Origin: Eutreptiella sp. 'Long Island Sound 2002'
Lineage: Eukaryota > Euglenozoa > Euglenophyceae > Eutreptiales > Eutreptiaceae
Reading direction: 5' to 3'
DNA length: 64,000 nt
NCBI GenBank assembly: GCA_964036045.1
Contig: OZ038393.1
Span: forward strand, 47,050,429 to 47,114,428
A program made the translations under genes and the position numbers. Of this stretch, positions 20,338 to 31,426 are shown one piece after another. Every line of letters starts with the position of its first letter. Positions within the stretch are counted from its first letter, which is position 1. Under the pieces are notes generated by a model, which saw nothing but the letters and a program-made list of their open reading frames with translations, was not told the origin of the DNA and did not search any database.

Positions 20338-21020
20338 TCATTGGGGAAAATGCAATGGAAAATGGGGTGTTCGTCCCTCATCAATCTCGAACGGAGATAG
20401 TCGAAGACTATTGGACTTCAGGTTGTTAAACTGAATCTCGGCAAACAGAAGGTCGACACCCCCCTCGTTGTTACCAAAGATGCCGTGTGTGCGCAAGCGT
20501 TGCAGGATTGACTGGTTGCTGCGCTCCGCTAGGCCCTTGCCTCGAGGACGGTTGGCTACTGTTTGGTGCATCTCGATCTTGAAACGCTGTGCCAAATCTC
20601 TCCAGGCTTGGCACTCGAACAGCTTGTCTCGATCAGAAACAATTTGTTGAGGGCATCCTTTGAGTCGAATTACTTCACGCAGGAACACTTAGACAAGGTC
20701 GTCGGCCGTCATATCTTCGCGGTAAGGGATCAACATTCCACGCTTCGAGAATCGGTCGACCACAGTCATGATGGCGTCATGGCCTCTAGTGGTTGACGGC
20801 AATCCTGAAACCCAATCGATGGACACACTATGCCATTTGGTGTCGGGCACCGGCAAGGATCTGGGTTGTCTGGCGGTGTCGAAACGCCGAGATTTAGCTG
20901 CTTGACACACATCGCAACTTAAGATGTAACGCTCGACGTAATGTTCAAGATGTGAACAAACGTACTCGCGCTTGATCAGCGCCATGGTTCGAAGTACTCC
21001 CGAGTGGCCGACTCCGATTC
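20338..21020 (-). pseudogene. pol: Integrase of element C (broken)
   Basis: The N-terminal HHCC zinc part is visible (GHSGVLR..., SHLEHYVERYILSCDVCQAA). The catalytic core follows with Asp in VSIDWVSGLP, Asp in QQIVSDRDKLF and Glu in GKGLAERSNQSIL, giving a DDE triad. One in-frame TAA at 20,689-20,691 cuts the core between the first and second Asp, where a Tyr codon would fit. It joins DNA ends to the target in functional relatives; this copy cannot make a full protein without readthrough. Confidence 0.8.
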
Positions 21021-21623
21021 GGATTACATAGCCACAATTGAGGTAAGGAGCGTTGGAGGGACAAGCACATGCTTGCCCATCGTCGATAAATGGAAGAACT
21101 TGCCATCATCGAAGGACAACGTGCCATCAGGGAGTTGGTGTCGTGCCGCCGGGCTTCGAACCGCGATTTCGTAGATGTGTCTCGTACGTGGGTCTTCTTG
21201 ATAGGCCGCTGCTCACACAGCTGTCGAAGTCAAATCCTTACACTGATAGTGTCGGTGTACTCGACGGTGTGTACGTTTAAGACTCGACGGGTACGGTGTG
21301 TTTGGTCCAACCTCAGGCAAGGGAACTGGCTGTAGTGTGCCGTCTCGGTGGCGTTGACAGCGAATCAGTTCTGTCAGGATCGGGGGATATTGAAGTTCTT
21401 TGGGAATAGTGACTCGGAGAGGACGGTCCATGTCTATGTCGGGAAGGTGGTCGGTGTCGGCAGACGTATCTGGCTCGTTGCCAGCATCATCGAGATGTAC
21501 TCCGGGCTGGTGTGAATCCTCAGCCAGAGTCTCGTTTGACGGCAGTGGCTCCAGGTCCTCCAGCTCGACGGCTGGTCCAGTGTCAAATTGGAGGGCTGGT
21601 TCTGCATCTTCGTCAACATCAGG

Positions 21624-23931
21624 TTACTTCCCCACGGAGCGTCCGCTTCGAAGCGATACGTACAGGTGGTCGTATGGCTGGGGCCAGACTTCATCGTGTG
21701 AGAACAAGTCCTCGAGCACATGTAGGAACTCATCGACAGGTTCTCCTTCCGTTGAAACCCATCTTTCGAGCAAAGGTACCACAAAGGCTCGTGTACGTGT
21801 AGCATTCTCGATGTCCATCAACTGTCGCGAAGTCAAGCGGGAACAGGCGTCCGCTGCTGGATTCTCCAGACCCGGTACATACCACAATGTGAGGTTGTAC
21901 TCCTCAAGGACCCGGGACCAACGTGCTTGTCGTGGTGTCAATGGTCGAGGACACGACTTAAGAAAATGAAGGCTCTCGTGGTTGGTGTTCACATTCACCT
22001 GATGTGGTCCTCGAAGTAGATGAAACCACTGCTTCAGGGCTATGACGATGGCCCACAGCTCCTGTTCTCCAATCCGGTATCGAGTTTCGGCAGGTTGCAT
22101 TTTCCGCGACATGAAGGCAATAGCTCGAAGATGCTCCTTGTACTTTCCATGCGCACATCGCTGCGCTAGGGTGGCCCCCACGCAATCTTTCGAAGCATCC
22201 GTGTACAAGTGATACGGCTGTCGGGGGTCGATGGCACTGAGAGGTGTCACATTGATCATTGCTTGCTTCAGCTTGTCGAAGGAAGCTTGATACACAGCTG
22301 TCCACTCCCACTCAAAATCTGCCTCAATCATCGCGGTCAGAGGGGCTGCGACAGCTTGGAATGCTTTGACAAACTGCTGGTAAAATCCACAGAACCCGAT
22401 AAATTGTCGAACTTCATGAACCTTGGTCGGCGGAGGCCAACCTCGAATGACCTTGATCTTTTCGGGGTCCATGTCTACTCCGTCTCTATCGATGATGTAT
22501 CCGCAGAAGGGTACTCGACTCTGGAAGATTGTCGATTTATCGATGCAGGGAAAAAGCTGGTGTCGATGGAGTAGTTCATGTACCAAATCGAGATGTCGTT
22601 GGCGTTCATCCGCATCCTTGCAGAAGACGAGAATGTCATCGATGTACACCCATACAAAAAATCCCCATGTGGTCTCGAAGGACATCATTCACGACGCGTT
22701 GGAACGTCGATGGCGCGTTACAGAGGCCAAAGGGCAGAACAATCCATTCGAATGCGCCAAATTGTGTGTTGAAGGCGGTTTTCGCGACATCTTCGTCGTG
22801 GATTCGGATCTGGTGGAACCCGCTGACAAGGTCTATCTTCGAAAATACAGTGCAACGCCCCAGTGTACTTAAGATGGATTGGATCGAAGGTAAAGGATAT
22901 CGATCTCGAACAGTTCGCGTATTCAACGCTCGGTAGTCGACGCATATGCGCCATTTACCATTCGCTTTCTTCACCAGCAGGCAACCCTCTCCGTATGGAC
23001 TCGAGGATGGTGTGATCTGGCCATATCGATGTAACTTGTCCAGCTGTCGTCGACGTTCATCTAATTGACTCGGGTCCATTTTGTAAGGGTGCACGGTGGA
23101 TTGTCTTCCGAATCGAACCGTATTCGATGATCTCTACCAGGTCGATGCGGAGGTAGGTCACCATACTCCGCTTTCTCCCGGTCGTAGGGGTCCGCCCATT
23201 TGTGTATTCAAATAGCCAACTTGCATCGAACGGGGTAGAGCCTGTCATCGTCACTGCTTGCCTGCATCTTGTACATTTGATCGACCGGCACTGCGGGTTG
23301 AGGCACAGCACAGAAACACTTGATCGTCGGTGAGATCAGCTTGACGGATCCCCCTTTTGAGTTTCGGCAACGAAATGTATTCGATCCCCATGTCGCTGCA
23401 CTCTTCATCGGTGATACCATGTTCTGTTTTGGACTCATCGAACATGCCAGCACCATTCTGGAGGTGTGTCGACAAGTGTAGGTCAGGGCGTTTTTTGGCA
23501 TGTGGTGTAGGGCTTCCAATCGAACTCGCTTTCCAGCTACTGGATGAAAGTGTCGAAAGAAGGTCCAACTTTGAAGCGGCTTGGAACTGCAGCTGGGTGG
23601 AATGTCTTGACTCGTCAAAAGGCAACCGGTGTGAACTCGAGCCATGTTGGATGTCCGCATACCGCTACTTCCAGTTGACATCATAGCTTCAAAGCCATGG
23701 TAGTCCAAGTACCACATCGGGCAGAATCTCCAAGACCTTGAAGTGATGTCGAATGACGAGTTCTCCGACTCGAACATAGGCTTTCGTGTAGTATCGCACC
23801 TCGACTTGAACACATCCGGTTGTTAAGACGTGTCCAGGGTTTGTCAGTTTGTAGAGGAGAAGTCGCGCCCTCTTTGCAGTCTTCATTGACATGACGTCAC
23901 TCGTCGCTCCACAGTCGACTAACAATTCCAA
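21624..23931 (-). pseudogene. pol: Protease, reverse transcriptase and RNase H of element C (broken)
   Basis: The protease start shows LELLVDCGATSDVMS (DCGA for the usual DTGA), followed by LGLPWL. The RT has KWRICVDYRALN, SKIDLVSGFHQIRI, LPFGLCNAPSTFQRV and VYIDDILVF (YIDD codons at plus 22,635-22,646). RNase H follows with LYTDASKDCVGATLA. The reading changes frame exactly at an A6 run (plus 22,656-22,661); removing one base there would give a continuous HMGIFVWVYIDD. Stops at 23,689 (TGA) and 23,665 (TAG) interrupt the protease-RT linker. Confidence 0.85.
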
Positions 23932-24045
23932 GCTGGAGTCAAAGGACTCATCACGACGTGCGGAAATGGCCCTCGAGTCGTGAACAGAGACGCATGCACA
24001 GGTTCTGTTTCTTCGACGTTGACACCCCCAAGTGTCGAATTCTTT

Positions 24046-25805
24046 TCAGGTTTACTGGTACTGATGGTGGTGTTCAGCTCTTCTCGAGGACGTCCACCAC
24101 CAGGTCTTCGAAGACACTGCCTGGGCCGTTGTGGGACGTTCTTTGCTCTTGGCGTGGGATCGAAACCGTCTGTTACTGTCTCGACTCAGATCTCTTCGTG
24201 GTGTGCCTGATCTTGATTTCCGGCGTTCTCTTTCTCGAGATGGCCGTCAGTTCTTTGGACAGTCGCACGCCAAGTGGCCTTGTTCGCCACAGTTGTAGCA
24301 CCGCCTAGTTTCTCGACCATCTTGGCGTCCGAACCACTCGTTCCGACGTTCACCAATGTAGGCATGTAGTTCTTCTCAGGGCTTGGCAAATGTATCAAGA
24401 TTCATTGCCTCTGGCACAGTGGAAGCCATGGCAGCCGCGGCTGGGGCCGGCATGCGGTTGACATGCGGTGTTGGCATAGGACTGGAAGGAAACGTTGTAG
24501 AAGTCGAAGTTGGCGGAACCATCATAGGCAGGGGTCTTGAGACGGCAGAACCCATGGTATCAGTTGCCGTTCTCGATGCGTTCTGTACCTCCTCGAGCTG
24601 GTAGCCGGCCGCCATGTAGGCTTTTGCAATGGTCTCCACCAGAGTATCGAAGCCGAATGGTCTCCCAGAACGCCATTTGGAACGGACTTCAACGATATAT
24701 TGCTGACGAACAGCGTCATTCCACAATCCCTCAACAAATCGAGAGTTGACAAGGTAACCCATCTGGAGGTCCCTGGTGTTAACCTTTTACTTGATGACGC
24801 AAGTTCGAAACTCCTTGACGTAGTCCGTATGTCGAGGGAACTCACTTTCTCTCAAGGTCAACATTCTCAACAGGTAAACTGGCTCATGGGACATGCAATC
24901 GAAACGTTGACCCAACACGCGCATGAGCTCGAACCAGTCATCCTGTACAGCTTTTGTCAAACTGTGATAATACTCGACAGCATTACCTTCAAGGAGAAAC
25001 CGTATGGTGGTCACCTGATCCAAGGGTGAAGTGATATAGGGTCCTCCTTCCATGTGCGAAATTCTCCAGATCGCGGTCTCTCATAGAACTTTCGAATCAG
25101 CTTGTTTAAGCAGTCAACACGACGTCCCAGGATCTCCAATGTTGGAGCATGTGGAATCGGGACATTCACTGGATTGTCTTGGTGCATCGCGGTGTGCACT
25201 GGGTTGACTTGTTTCATTGGGTTCGCTGTATTCATGAACGGGTCGAAGACAGGTGGCTGTAGAGGTGGTTGTTGCGACGGATAAGGTGAACTGTTGGACG
25301 GTGAATACGGCGAATAGCTCGACGGAGACGGCTGTGGTTGTGGTTCTGGTCGTTGCTGTGGTTGTTGTTGTGGAAACTGGATGTGATTCGAAGGTTGTTG
25401 ACTCGAAACTTGTGCAAACTGGTTGAGAAGGACATAACATTGCGAAAGTTCATGTTCCAGGCGTCGAAGTTCACTTACTGCAGCTTGTGTAGCATTCTCG
25501 GTCGAGGACAGCAAAATGTTGACGGGGTGATCAGTTGCCGTAGTAGGATTTGCTGCTGATATCTGCAACGCATTGATGTGTTGCTCCCATTCGATGACCT
25601 TGGCTTGAAGATCTGCAAGCTTCTGCGACAAGCTGTGAAGATCACGAGAAATGCATGGAAACCACTCGCTTTCTCGACTCGCGATGCGCTCTGCGATAAA
25701 CATTTCGAACGAACTCGAAAACTCGTGATGCAACGGTGAGTCGGATGGAAACAGGCAGTCTCTGATAAAGTGCAGCATAGCTGCGTCGTCGAAAGGTCGC
25801 TCCAT
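24046..25805 (-). pseudogene. gag: Gag of element C (broken)
   Basis: The N-terminal frame (25,805-25,011) begins MERPFDDAAMLHFIRDCLFP, has a helical part and a Gln/Pro-rich stretch (FPQQQPQQRPEPQPQPSP). After a frame change near 25,030 comes the capsid-like part (VEYYHSLTKAVQDDWFELM, QRFDCMSHEPVYLLRMLTL) and, after a TAA at 24,787, VNSRFVEGLWNDAVRQQYI. A zinc knuckle CYNCGEQGHLACDC (C-X2-C-X4-H-X4-C) lies at about plus 24,259-24,300. TGA codons at 24,376, 24,247 and 24,046 and a TAA at 24,052 interrupt the last part. Confidence 0.8.
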
Positions 25806-25889
25806 TCCAAATTGAGATCCAAATCAAATTGACGGCGTCAAAGATTGATCCCGAATGTTGATCTCCCTGCCACTCAGCTGGCTACCACC

Positions 25890-26163
25890 TGTTGTGGTTC
25901 GACTTGGGAACTCTCTTGTTTCTCGGCATTCCCAAAATACGACAAACCTCTTCTGCGCAGCATCTTTAGGCGGAGCATCAATACATAGACACTTCACAAA
26001 TTCGAAGACCAAAACCCTGTCCAGAGATATCGAAGTATCATACAGCACTTCGTTCACGCAACTGGCATCTCGAGGCTTCAGATGTATTCACAGGCTGCGG
26101 TGCGATTCGACTGCGACTGCGACTCGCGCGCTCGCTGCGCTGATGGTGTTCGGAGCCATAACA
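25890..26163 (-). repeat. 5' LTR of element C
   Basis: The 274-bp partner of 15,488-15,761 in the same orientation. The minus-strand transcript of element C would start in it. The flanking ACGG follows at 26,164. Confidence 0.9.
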
Positions 26164-26167
26164 ACGG
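26164..26167. repeat. Target site duplication ACGG, right of element C
   Basis: Matches 15,484-15,487. The pre-insertion site would read ...GACCCTCACGGCTTCC. Confidence 0.75.
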
Positions 26168-28159
26168 CTTCCTATCTTCATGCCTCCTCTTTCCGCTAGG
26201 GCGCTGACCCACATCACCTCACTAAATCCCACGTGCTCTCGAGAGACGCCTGCTCAATTTCAGCCCAATCAGGGCAGATGTGCGCAGTTTTAGAGCACAT
26301 GGTTCCATGTCAAGACCCTTTCGATCATGGAATGCAAATCAAATTCCGTCAGATTTGGAACGTTGAATCAATCAATCTGGTTCTTGAAACTAAACGAACA
26401 ATTTACAATGCCGCAGTGCCTCCTCTGAAATTTAACCTGAAAAAGCCAAAGGAATCTGCAGATCTGTAAAGACAAAAACTACAGCGTCACCGCCGGTCGC
26501 CAGCACACGTGCGCCCCACCAAATGCCAAATCGTAAAATAAATGTGTTAGCACCCTTTTCGGGTTTGCTATTCACCAGTGCCTATTTTTATATTGAAATT
26601 GATGTTTGCATGGGTGTTTGTCGGTTTTGCCCAGAGGATATTCCAAGAGAACCATGGGCTTTCTGACAGTTCGTTTGGACGGGGCGTTTGGACAGAGCGT
26701 TCCGACAGGGTGTTCAGAAGGCAATGGCAAAGGGACTGATGCTCAGAGAGTATTCAGAGGCATCTCCCAGATTTCGTTTTGATGTGATTAGAGTTCGTCG
26801 TGTGCTGCGCTGAGGGCGCTGGAGGTTGTACGGAGACATCCGACCATGTGCACAAGTACCCTGATGTTTGTTTTGAATACAACTCAGGCATTGTTCGTTC
26901 TAAAACCCATCCACACAATTCGTCAGCAGGCATCCGGGACGTCCTGCCACACACCCTCTGGAGACACCCTGTGCCACAAATGCAGCGGGCATGGAGTACA
27001 GGCTTCTGATTCTGCGGAGAAGAGGGTCCACAGCCATGAGGCGGTTCTGTCTCAATATGCTTGCTACCTCATTACTGCACATGTGCCTGTCTCGTCAATA
27101 GCGACAGGACACACATGTACACACACGGGCGAGGGGCCAAGTCCAGGGATCTGGGTCTTGTAATGTATGTATGATGGCACTTGTACGTATCCCACGGCAG
27201 TTCTACAGCCTGGTTACACACTTCTTCTTTGGCCACTTGAATGTCCAAAAGAGAGCTTGGTGCTATAAGCAATTGTTGGGGACTGGACCATGGTCCCTGA
27301 CCTCAAGCATGTTGCAGAATGTTTGCAACAGCTGCAACGGAAATGCAAAAAGCTGAAGACCGCGCAGGCCAGGATGGCATGTAGGTGGATGGCATTAAGA
27401 GTACAGTGTCCTTAGCCGTGCTCAACCCGTTCCAAAGCTAATGCCCTCTCCTTTCGTACTTAGGTGTTTTGGACTTGGGTTATTAATGGGTTGATGCTCG
27501 TCAACGGTCCACAATTGCTTGCAGTCATGGGTTGTGCCTTGTGCTGTTGCTACTGCTGGTCGCGGAACCGGATATGCCGCTACTCTACATTGCAACTATT
27601 GGTGTCCGTGGCTGCAAATGCATACTTTGAACAATAGATTCTGAAACCTTCGCGAAAGTGAAATTTTAGTCTATTGCTTTTGAGCTGATTATGTTTGATG
27701 CGAAAACAGACTTCGGCTCTACCCTAGATTTTCGTTTTAAGGTCAAAACCGTTCTACTCAACTCAATCACGTCTACTCAATTGAATACCATAGATTTCAA
27801 TTGAACAACTACTTTCCACTATGTCTAAATCCCATTTAGTGGCACCTCATGTGGTTTCATATTTCCAAAACCATGACAACCATTTCACAAAATGTATGTC
27901 AAACACCTACCATTGATTTTTAAACCCTTGCGACCCTTGCATACCCTATTTTATGCATTTTCCTCACAATTGATGGAGTTGAAAATTCCATTGAACAACA
28001 AGAGGATCAACACGCACAATACCATGGGGTGAACACTATCATAAAAGGGTGTGAAGACCATGTATTGATGAATACACTTGTCCTGCACCTTGGCATCCGC
28101 CTTGTATTGCACCCTCCGGGCCTCCGCCTCCTCATATGTCTTTTCACAATCAATTTTTT
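26168..28159. other. AT-richer DNA with no recognised gene
   Basis: Only short open frames on either strand, none with a recognisable motif or sustained natural composition. The base composition is much closer to 50% or below than in the elements on either side, so this may be nearer to host background. A short frame at 28,217-27,951 (minus) ends in a hydrophobic stretch (VLCVLILLLFNGIFNSI) and may belong to the remnant that follows. Confidence 0.5.
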
Positions 28160-29170
28160 TTACGGCCACGAGGCTAATGTCATAGTCCCCGGGTAGTTGC
28201 GGGGGCATGATGAGCATTCGCCAACCCGGACGGGTGGCCTTTGTCCATTCACTCCTCGGAGCATCATCTCACTCCGAGCCACGCAAAAGCATGGCATCAT
28301 ACCCACAACAAACAACCCACTCCTTATCACATTCCAAGTCCTTTTCCATTTCTGATTTGCATGGGAACCGAAAAGTTTATCTAGGTCTTTAAGACGTAGA
28401 GAGGCCCTTGTTGGAGGGACCCCATCTTCCTCAACCACTCTCCCTAATTTCTTACATTCCTCTCCCTCATGCGCATCATTGGTTGGTTCCTCCTCCTCGT
28501 TTGGGTCATCCACATCATTGGTCGGTTCCTCTTCCTCTTCCTCTTCCTACTTTTTTGCTTCCTCCTCAACGTTGCTTGCCACGGCTCCTTTCAAACTCAC
28601 TTGGAGGCTCTCGAGAGAAAAGGCCACACCAACGGACAAAAGCAAAGGAAATATCCATTCACATGCATGCAATACCACATAAGCAAGTGAAAGCAATGAC
28701 TCACATTGTTCAAACCAACGGGAATGCAAGGCATCGCAATTGCTCAACATACGCTTCCGGCATGTGTTCCGGCAATGCACGCGTGTAAAACACCAGTGCC
28801 ACCCTCCGACCACGCCATTGCCATGGGCCATGCAATGCATGTGAATCAAAGACAACGCCATGTTGTTGGGCGTCACACAAGTACCCCTCAATGAGGGATC
28901 CATCCGCACGTGGACCAATTGTGGTGATTTCCTTTACTTCGTTGTGGATGATCCCCCCTTTCTCCACAAAAAAGCCCCCACATGGCAATCCCCCTCCTTC
29001 CCCCCTCAACACGCAAATGCCCGAAACGCGGTGCTCATCATGTTCATGGCAGTGCAATTGTATTGGTGAATGTGGGAGGGGGCCCGGGCAGTACCCAGCT
29101 ACCGGCAACCGGACCCGAGCCGTCGCGAACAGGAGTGCTGAGTTTAGAAGGCTAAAGCAGCCATAAAATT
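28160..29170 (-). pseudogene. 2OG-Fe(II) oxygenase-like remnant, frameshifted
   Basis: The first part (29,108-28,710) contains HCHEHDEHRVSGICVLRGEG, GGGLPCGGFFVEKGG, VVFDSHALHGPWQWRGRRVA and LVFYTRALPEHM. The order HxD, GGG, FD..H..pW.G.R and lv.YT resembles 2-oxoglutarate/Fe(II) oxygenase-type domains: HxD and the later His would bind iron and the Arg the 2OG. After a stop at 28,710 another frame continues with an acidic repeat (EEEEPTND) and RLKDLDKLFGSHANQKWKRT. No intact ORF and no convincing start. Alternative: a chance resemblance in an unrelated remnant. Confidence 0.35.
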
Positions 29171-29409
29171 TTGCTTTTCAAAAGATATCGCTACTGGACC
29201 GACCATTTTGTATGCTATTTTCGCCAAATAAACATTCAAATCGTACTGTACCGATTTCGTTCCTTTAATTTAGCATGTCCATGTGCGTTTTGTATGTGAG
29301 CGGCCTTACCTCCCAACTGAAGACGACCACATTTGGAATCAGCGGCTTTCGGTGATCATTTTAAACATGTTGCTGTTTTGGGACGTGCTGAAGCGGTACC
29401 CAGAACCCC

Positions 29410-30009
29410 ATGGCCAGGTTACGGCATACAACCGGTCTCCGGTCCACTAACCCCATGTACGGCGTGTTCCGTGCCGTGAAGCCCCGCATCGGCAACCGAT
29501 GCACCGCCAGCGGAGATTTGTATATCAGAATGTCAGGAATCAACAGGGTTTTATTTTCATATTGTTTCCGTCAATTTTTACGCTTCCGTTCTGATACTCA
29601 CTGTTTTGACTGCTGGCGGTTGGCTCGCGACTTTACCGTAACCGCCAGTTTAACTGTTTATAATGGAAATTTTAACGCAATCCGTCACGAAGGCTCCAAA
29701 GTCGCCAGGAACTGCATGGATGCTTCCGCAATTTTCATAATTAATACTCGCAACCTCAATCCGAATTTTTCAGGATGTCGAAATCGGATTTTCGACTTCG
29801 ACATCCCCGCACTTGATTTGACCTCCATCGAGTGGACCTACGTGCTTCCCTATGCACGAATCAACTTCCCCTTTATCTTGCCCTCCATTTGTCTTAAAGA
29901 TATGGGCAAAACAAAGTTGATTCGTGAGGCCACTTGTGAAGGTCATATCTCGTGCCGCTTGCGAGTATTGACTATAAGGAAACGTGGGATGTATTCACAA
30001 TACTCCTGA
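29410..30009 (+). CDS. LTR-internal ORF, element B 5' LTR (199 aa)
   Basis: An ATG 21 nt into the LTR opens the same frame as the 234-codon ORF of element A LTRs. It ends early because CCGA in element A reads CTGA here. No known domain. See the element A copy for description. It may be only an open stretch of U3. Confidence 0.25.
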   Translation: MARLRHTTGLRSTNPMYGVFRAVKPRIGNRCTASGDLYIRMSGINRVLFSYCFRQFLRFRSDTHCFDCWRLARDFTVTASLTVYNGNFNAIRHEGSKVARNCMDASAIFIINTRNLNPNFSGCRNRIFDFDIPALDLTSIEWTYVLPYARINFPFILPSICLKDMGKTKLIREATCEGHISCRLRVLTIRKRGMYSQYS

Positions 30010-31401
30010 CGTAATTTAGGAAGCTTTATATGCCTTGCGTTTCCACACGTGCGCGCTAGTGTAATGGATCATGGTCAAGAGGGTAGAGTTTGCGTTACAA
30101 CTCATTGACCATGACATTGCGTGCGTTGAGATAACTTTCGAGTGTAGCGCGCAAGTGTTGGTGTTGCATAGGAACTCTCCTTGAGTTCCTATGAGCGATT
30201 GACACAAAGTTATGCCCTTGGAGGGGCATGACATATCGTGGTGGGAGCTACCTTTTTGGGTAATATGTGGTATGTGCCATGTGTTGTGTTGCGTGCCCAT
30301 TTGGCGGGTCCATTGCTCCAAGACAAGCCCGCCAATGGACCTCATATTGTGCAAGCCCCTTCTCCACACTCCCTACTGTCAATTGCAAGCCTAACCTTCG
30401 TGAAGGGAAGCTTGTGTGGTGAACCCGAAGCGATGCGTTGGGAGCAGGGTGTGTATTTTGGAATTTTCCATATTTTCATGTGCCCACTTGGGAAGCAGCG
30501 CTCGTAACCTTTCAAGGCGCCCCAAGTGGAGCACATATGTGGGTCATTGGTGTCAAGTCATTGTGTTCAGAAGGATTAAGTGATTGCACGATCCAAGCCG
30601 AAGATATTATAATATAATTATGCACCTTTCAAGGCACTTTTGTGTGTCATTGTGCCAATTTTGCCATTTTTGGCTCGTCATGATGTCAAGTGGCGACTGT
30701 GTACCTCAACGTTGCGCTCAATTGACATCATGACCCAAGTATGTTATGAGGGTACATACTTCGGTAGCCAACATATCTTGGACCCGGCGAATAACTCCTC
30801 TTAGGCTTGGCATACCGTGGCCGCCATGTTGGCGATTTGGGACTATCCCAAATCATGGGCTCACTTGGCGACCCTGCCATTCCCAATACCAGAGGAGTTG
30901 GGCGACGCCCAAAAGATATGTTGGACCAACATGACTTGATACCAATCTTATGGCACACTCCGGTCCGAGTCGGGCATGTGCCTCATTTGCCTTAACCATG
31001 AGTGTGCGCATTTTTGGCCATTTTGAGCAATTTTCCACTTTTGCTGCCCGCCGTGCACTATGTTCTAACCCTCGTGCACGCCGGACGCATGGACCAATGG
31101 ACCATATATGACATGGGTGTTATGGGTAATGGTCCCCATGGTCCACACACCACGTGGGCGAAGCGGAGCCGCCTTCGTTAAGGCGCTAGGCCAAATTGAG
31201 TATGGGCATTTTTGCCATTTGGGCATTTGTGGACCCAATTGGGATCGTCACCACGCCAGGCAGCATGGAAATCTATGAGAGCCAAAAGCATGGGAGTCTC
31301 TGTTGGACTCCGGGCGGATCGTGTATGGAATGGCGGATCCGATCTCCAAGCCGGCGTGGAGATATACTATTGGGAGCACACCGAATTTTGGCTCATTGCA
31401 A

Positions 31402-31405
31402 GCAG
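31402..31405. repeat. Target site duplication GCAG, left of element A
   Basis: GCAG ends the first part of LTR B and recurs at 48,594-48,597 before LTR B resumes. Because the base before the right copy is A (shared with the LTR end), a 5-bp AGCAG duplication with an LTR ending in GTC cannot be excluded. Confidence 0.85.
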
Positions 31406-31426
31406 TGAAGCGGTACCCAGAACCCC

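Larger units (their letters stand above)
15488..26163 (-). mobile_element. Ty3/gypsy chromovirus-like LTR retrotransposon, element C (dead)
   Basis: Two direct repeats of exactly 274 bp (15,488-15,761 and 25,890-26,163) bound the element. Read on the minus strand they begin TGTTATGG and end CCACAACA, and the whole is flanked by ACGG. The minus-strand order is gag, protease, RT-RNase H, integrase, chromodomain, then two extra reading frames. Having integrase after RNase H makes it Ty3/gypsy rather than copia. Many nonsense codons and at least three frame changes make it non-autonomous. The LTRs have clearly diverged, so it is older than elements A and B. The sequence after the 5' LTR (GGTGGTAGCCAGCTGAG on the minus strand) is the primer-site position, but I could not assign a tRNA. 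Confidence 0.92.
29389..31405 (+). repeat. 5' LTR of element B, first part
   Basis: It begins TGAAGCGG and matches the start of the other three LTRs. It stops at ...TTGCAAGCAG where element A inserted; the uninterrupted LTRs continue CCAAAATGACCC at this point. It contains a perfect 11-bp stem hairpin at 30,167-30,193 (CATAGGAACTC/GAGTTCCTATG) and a 13-bp inverted repeat GTCATGATGTCAA/TTGACATCATGAC spanning 30,677-30,734. Confidence 0.92.

Noticed and set aside
25861-25889. tRNA-Met primer site after the 5' LTR of element C
   Set aside because: On the minus strand it has TGGTA, but the following bases do not match the usual initiator-Met primer site; no tRNA could be assigned by eye.
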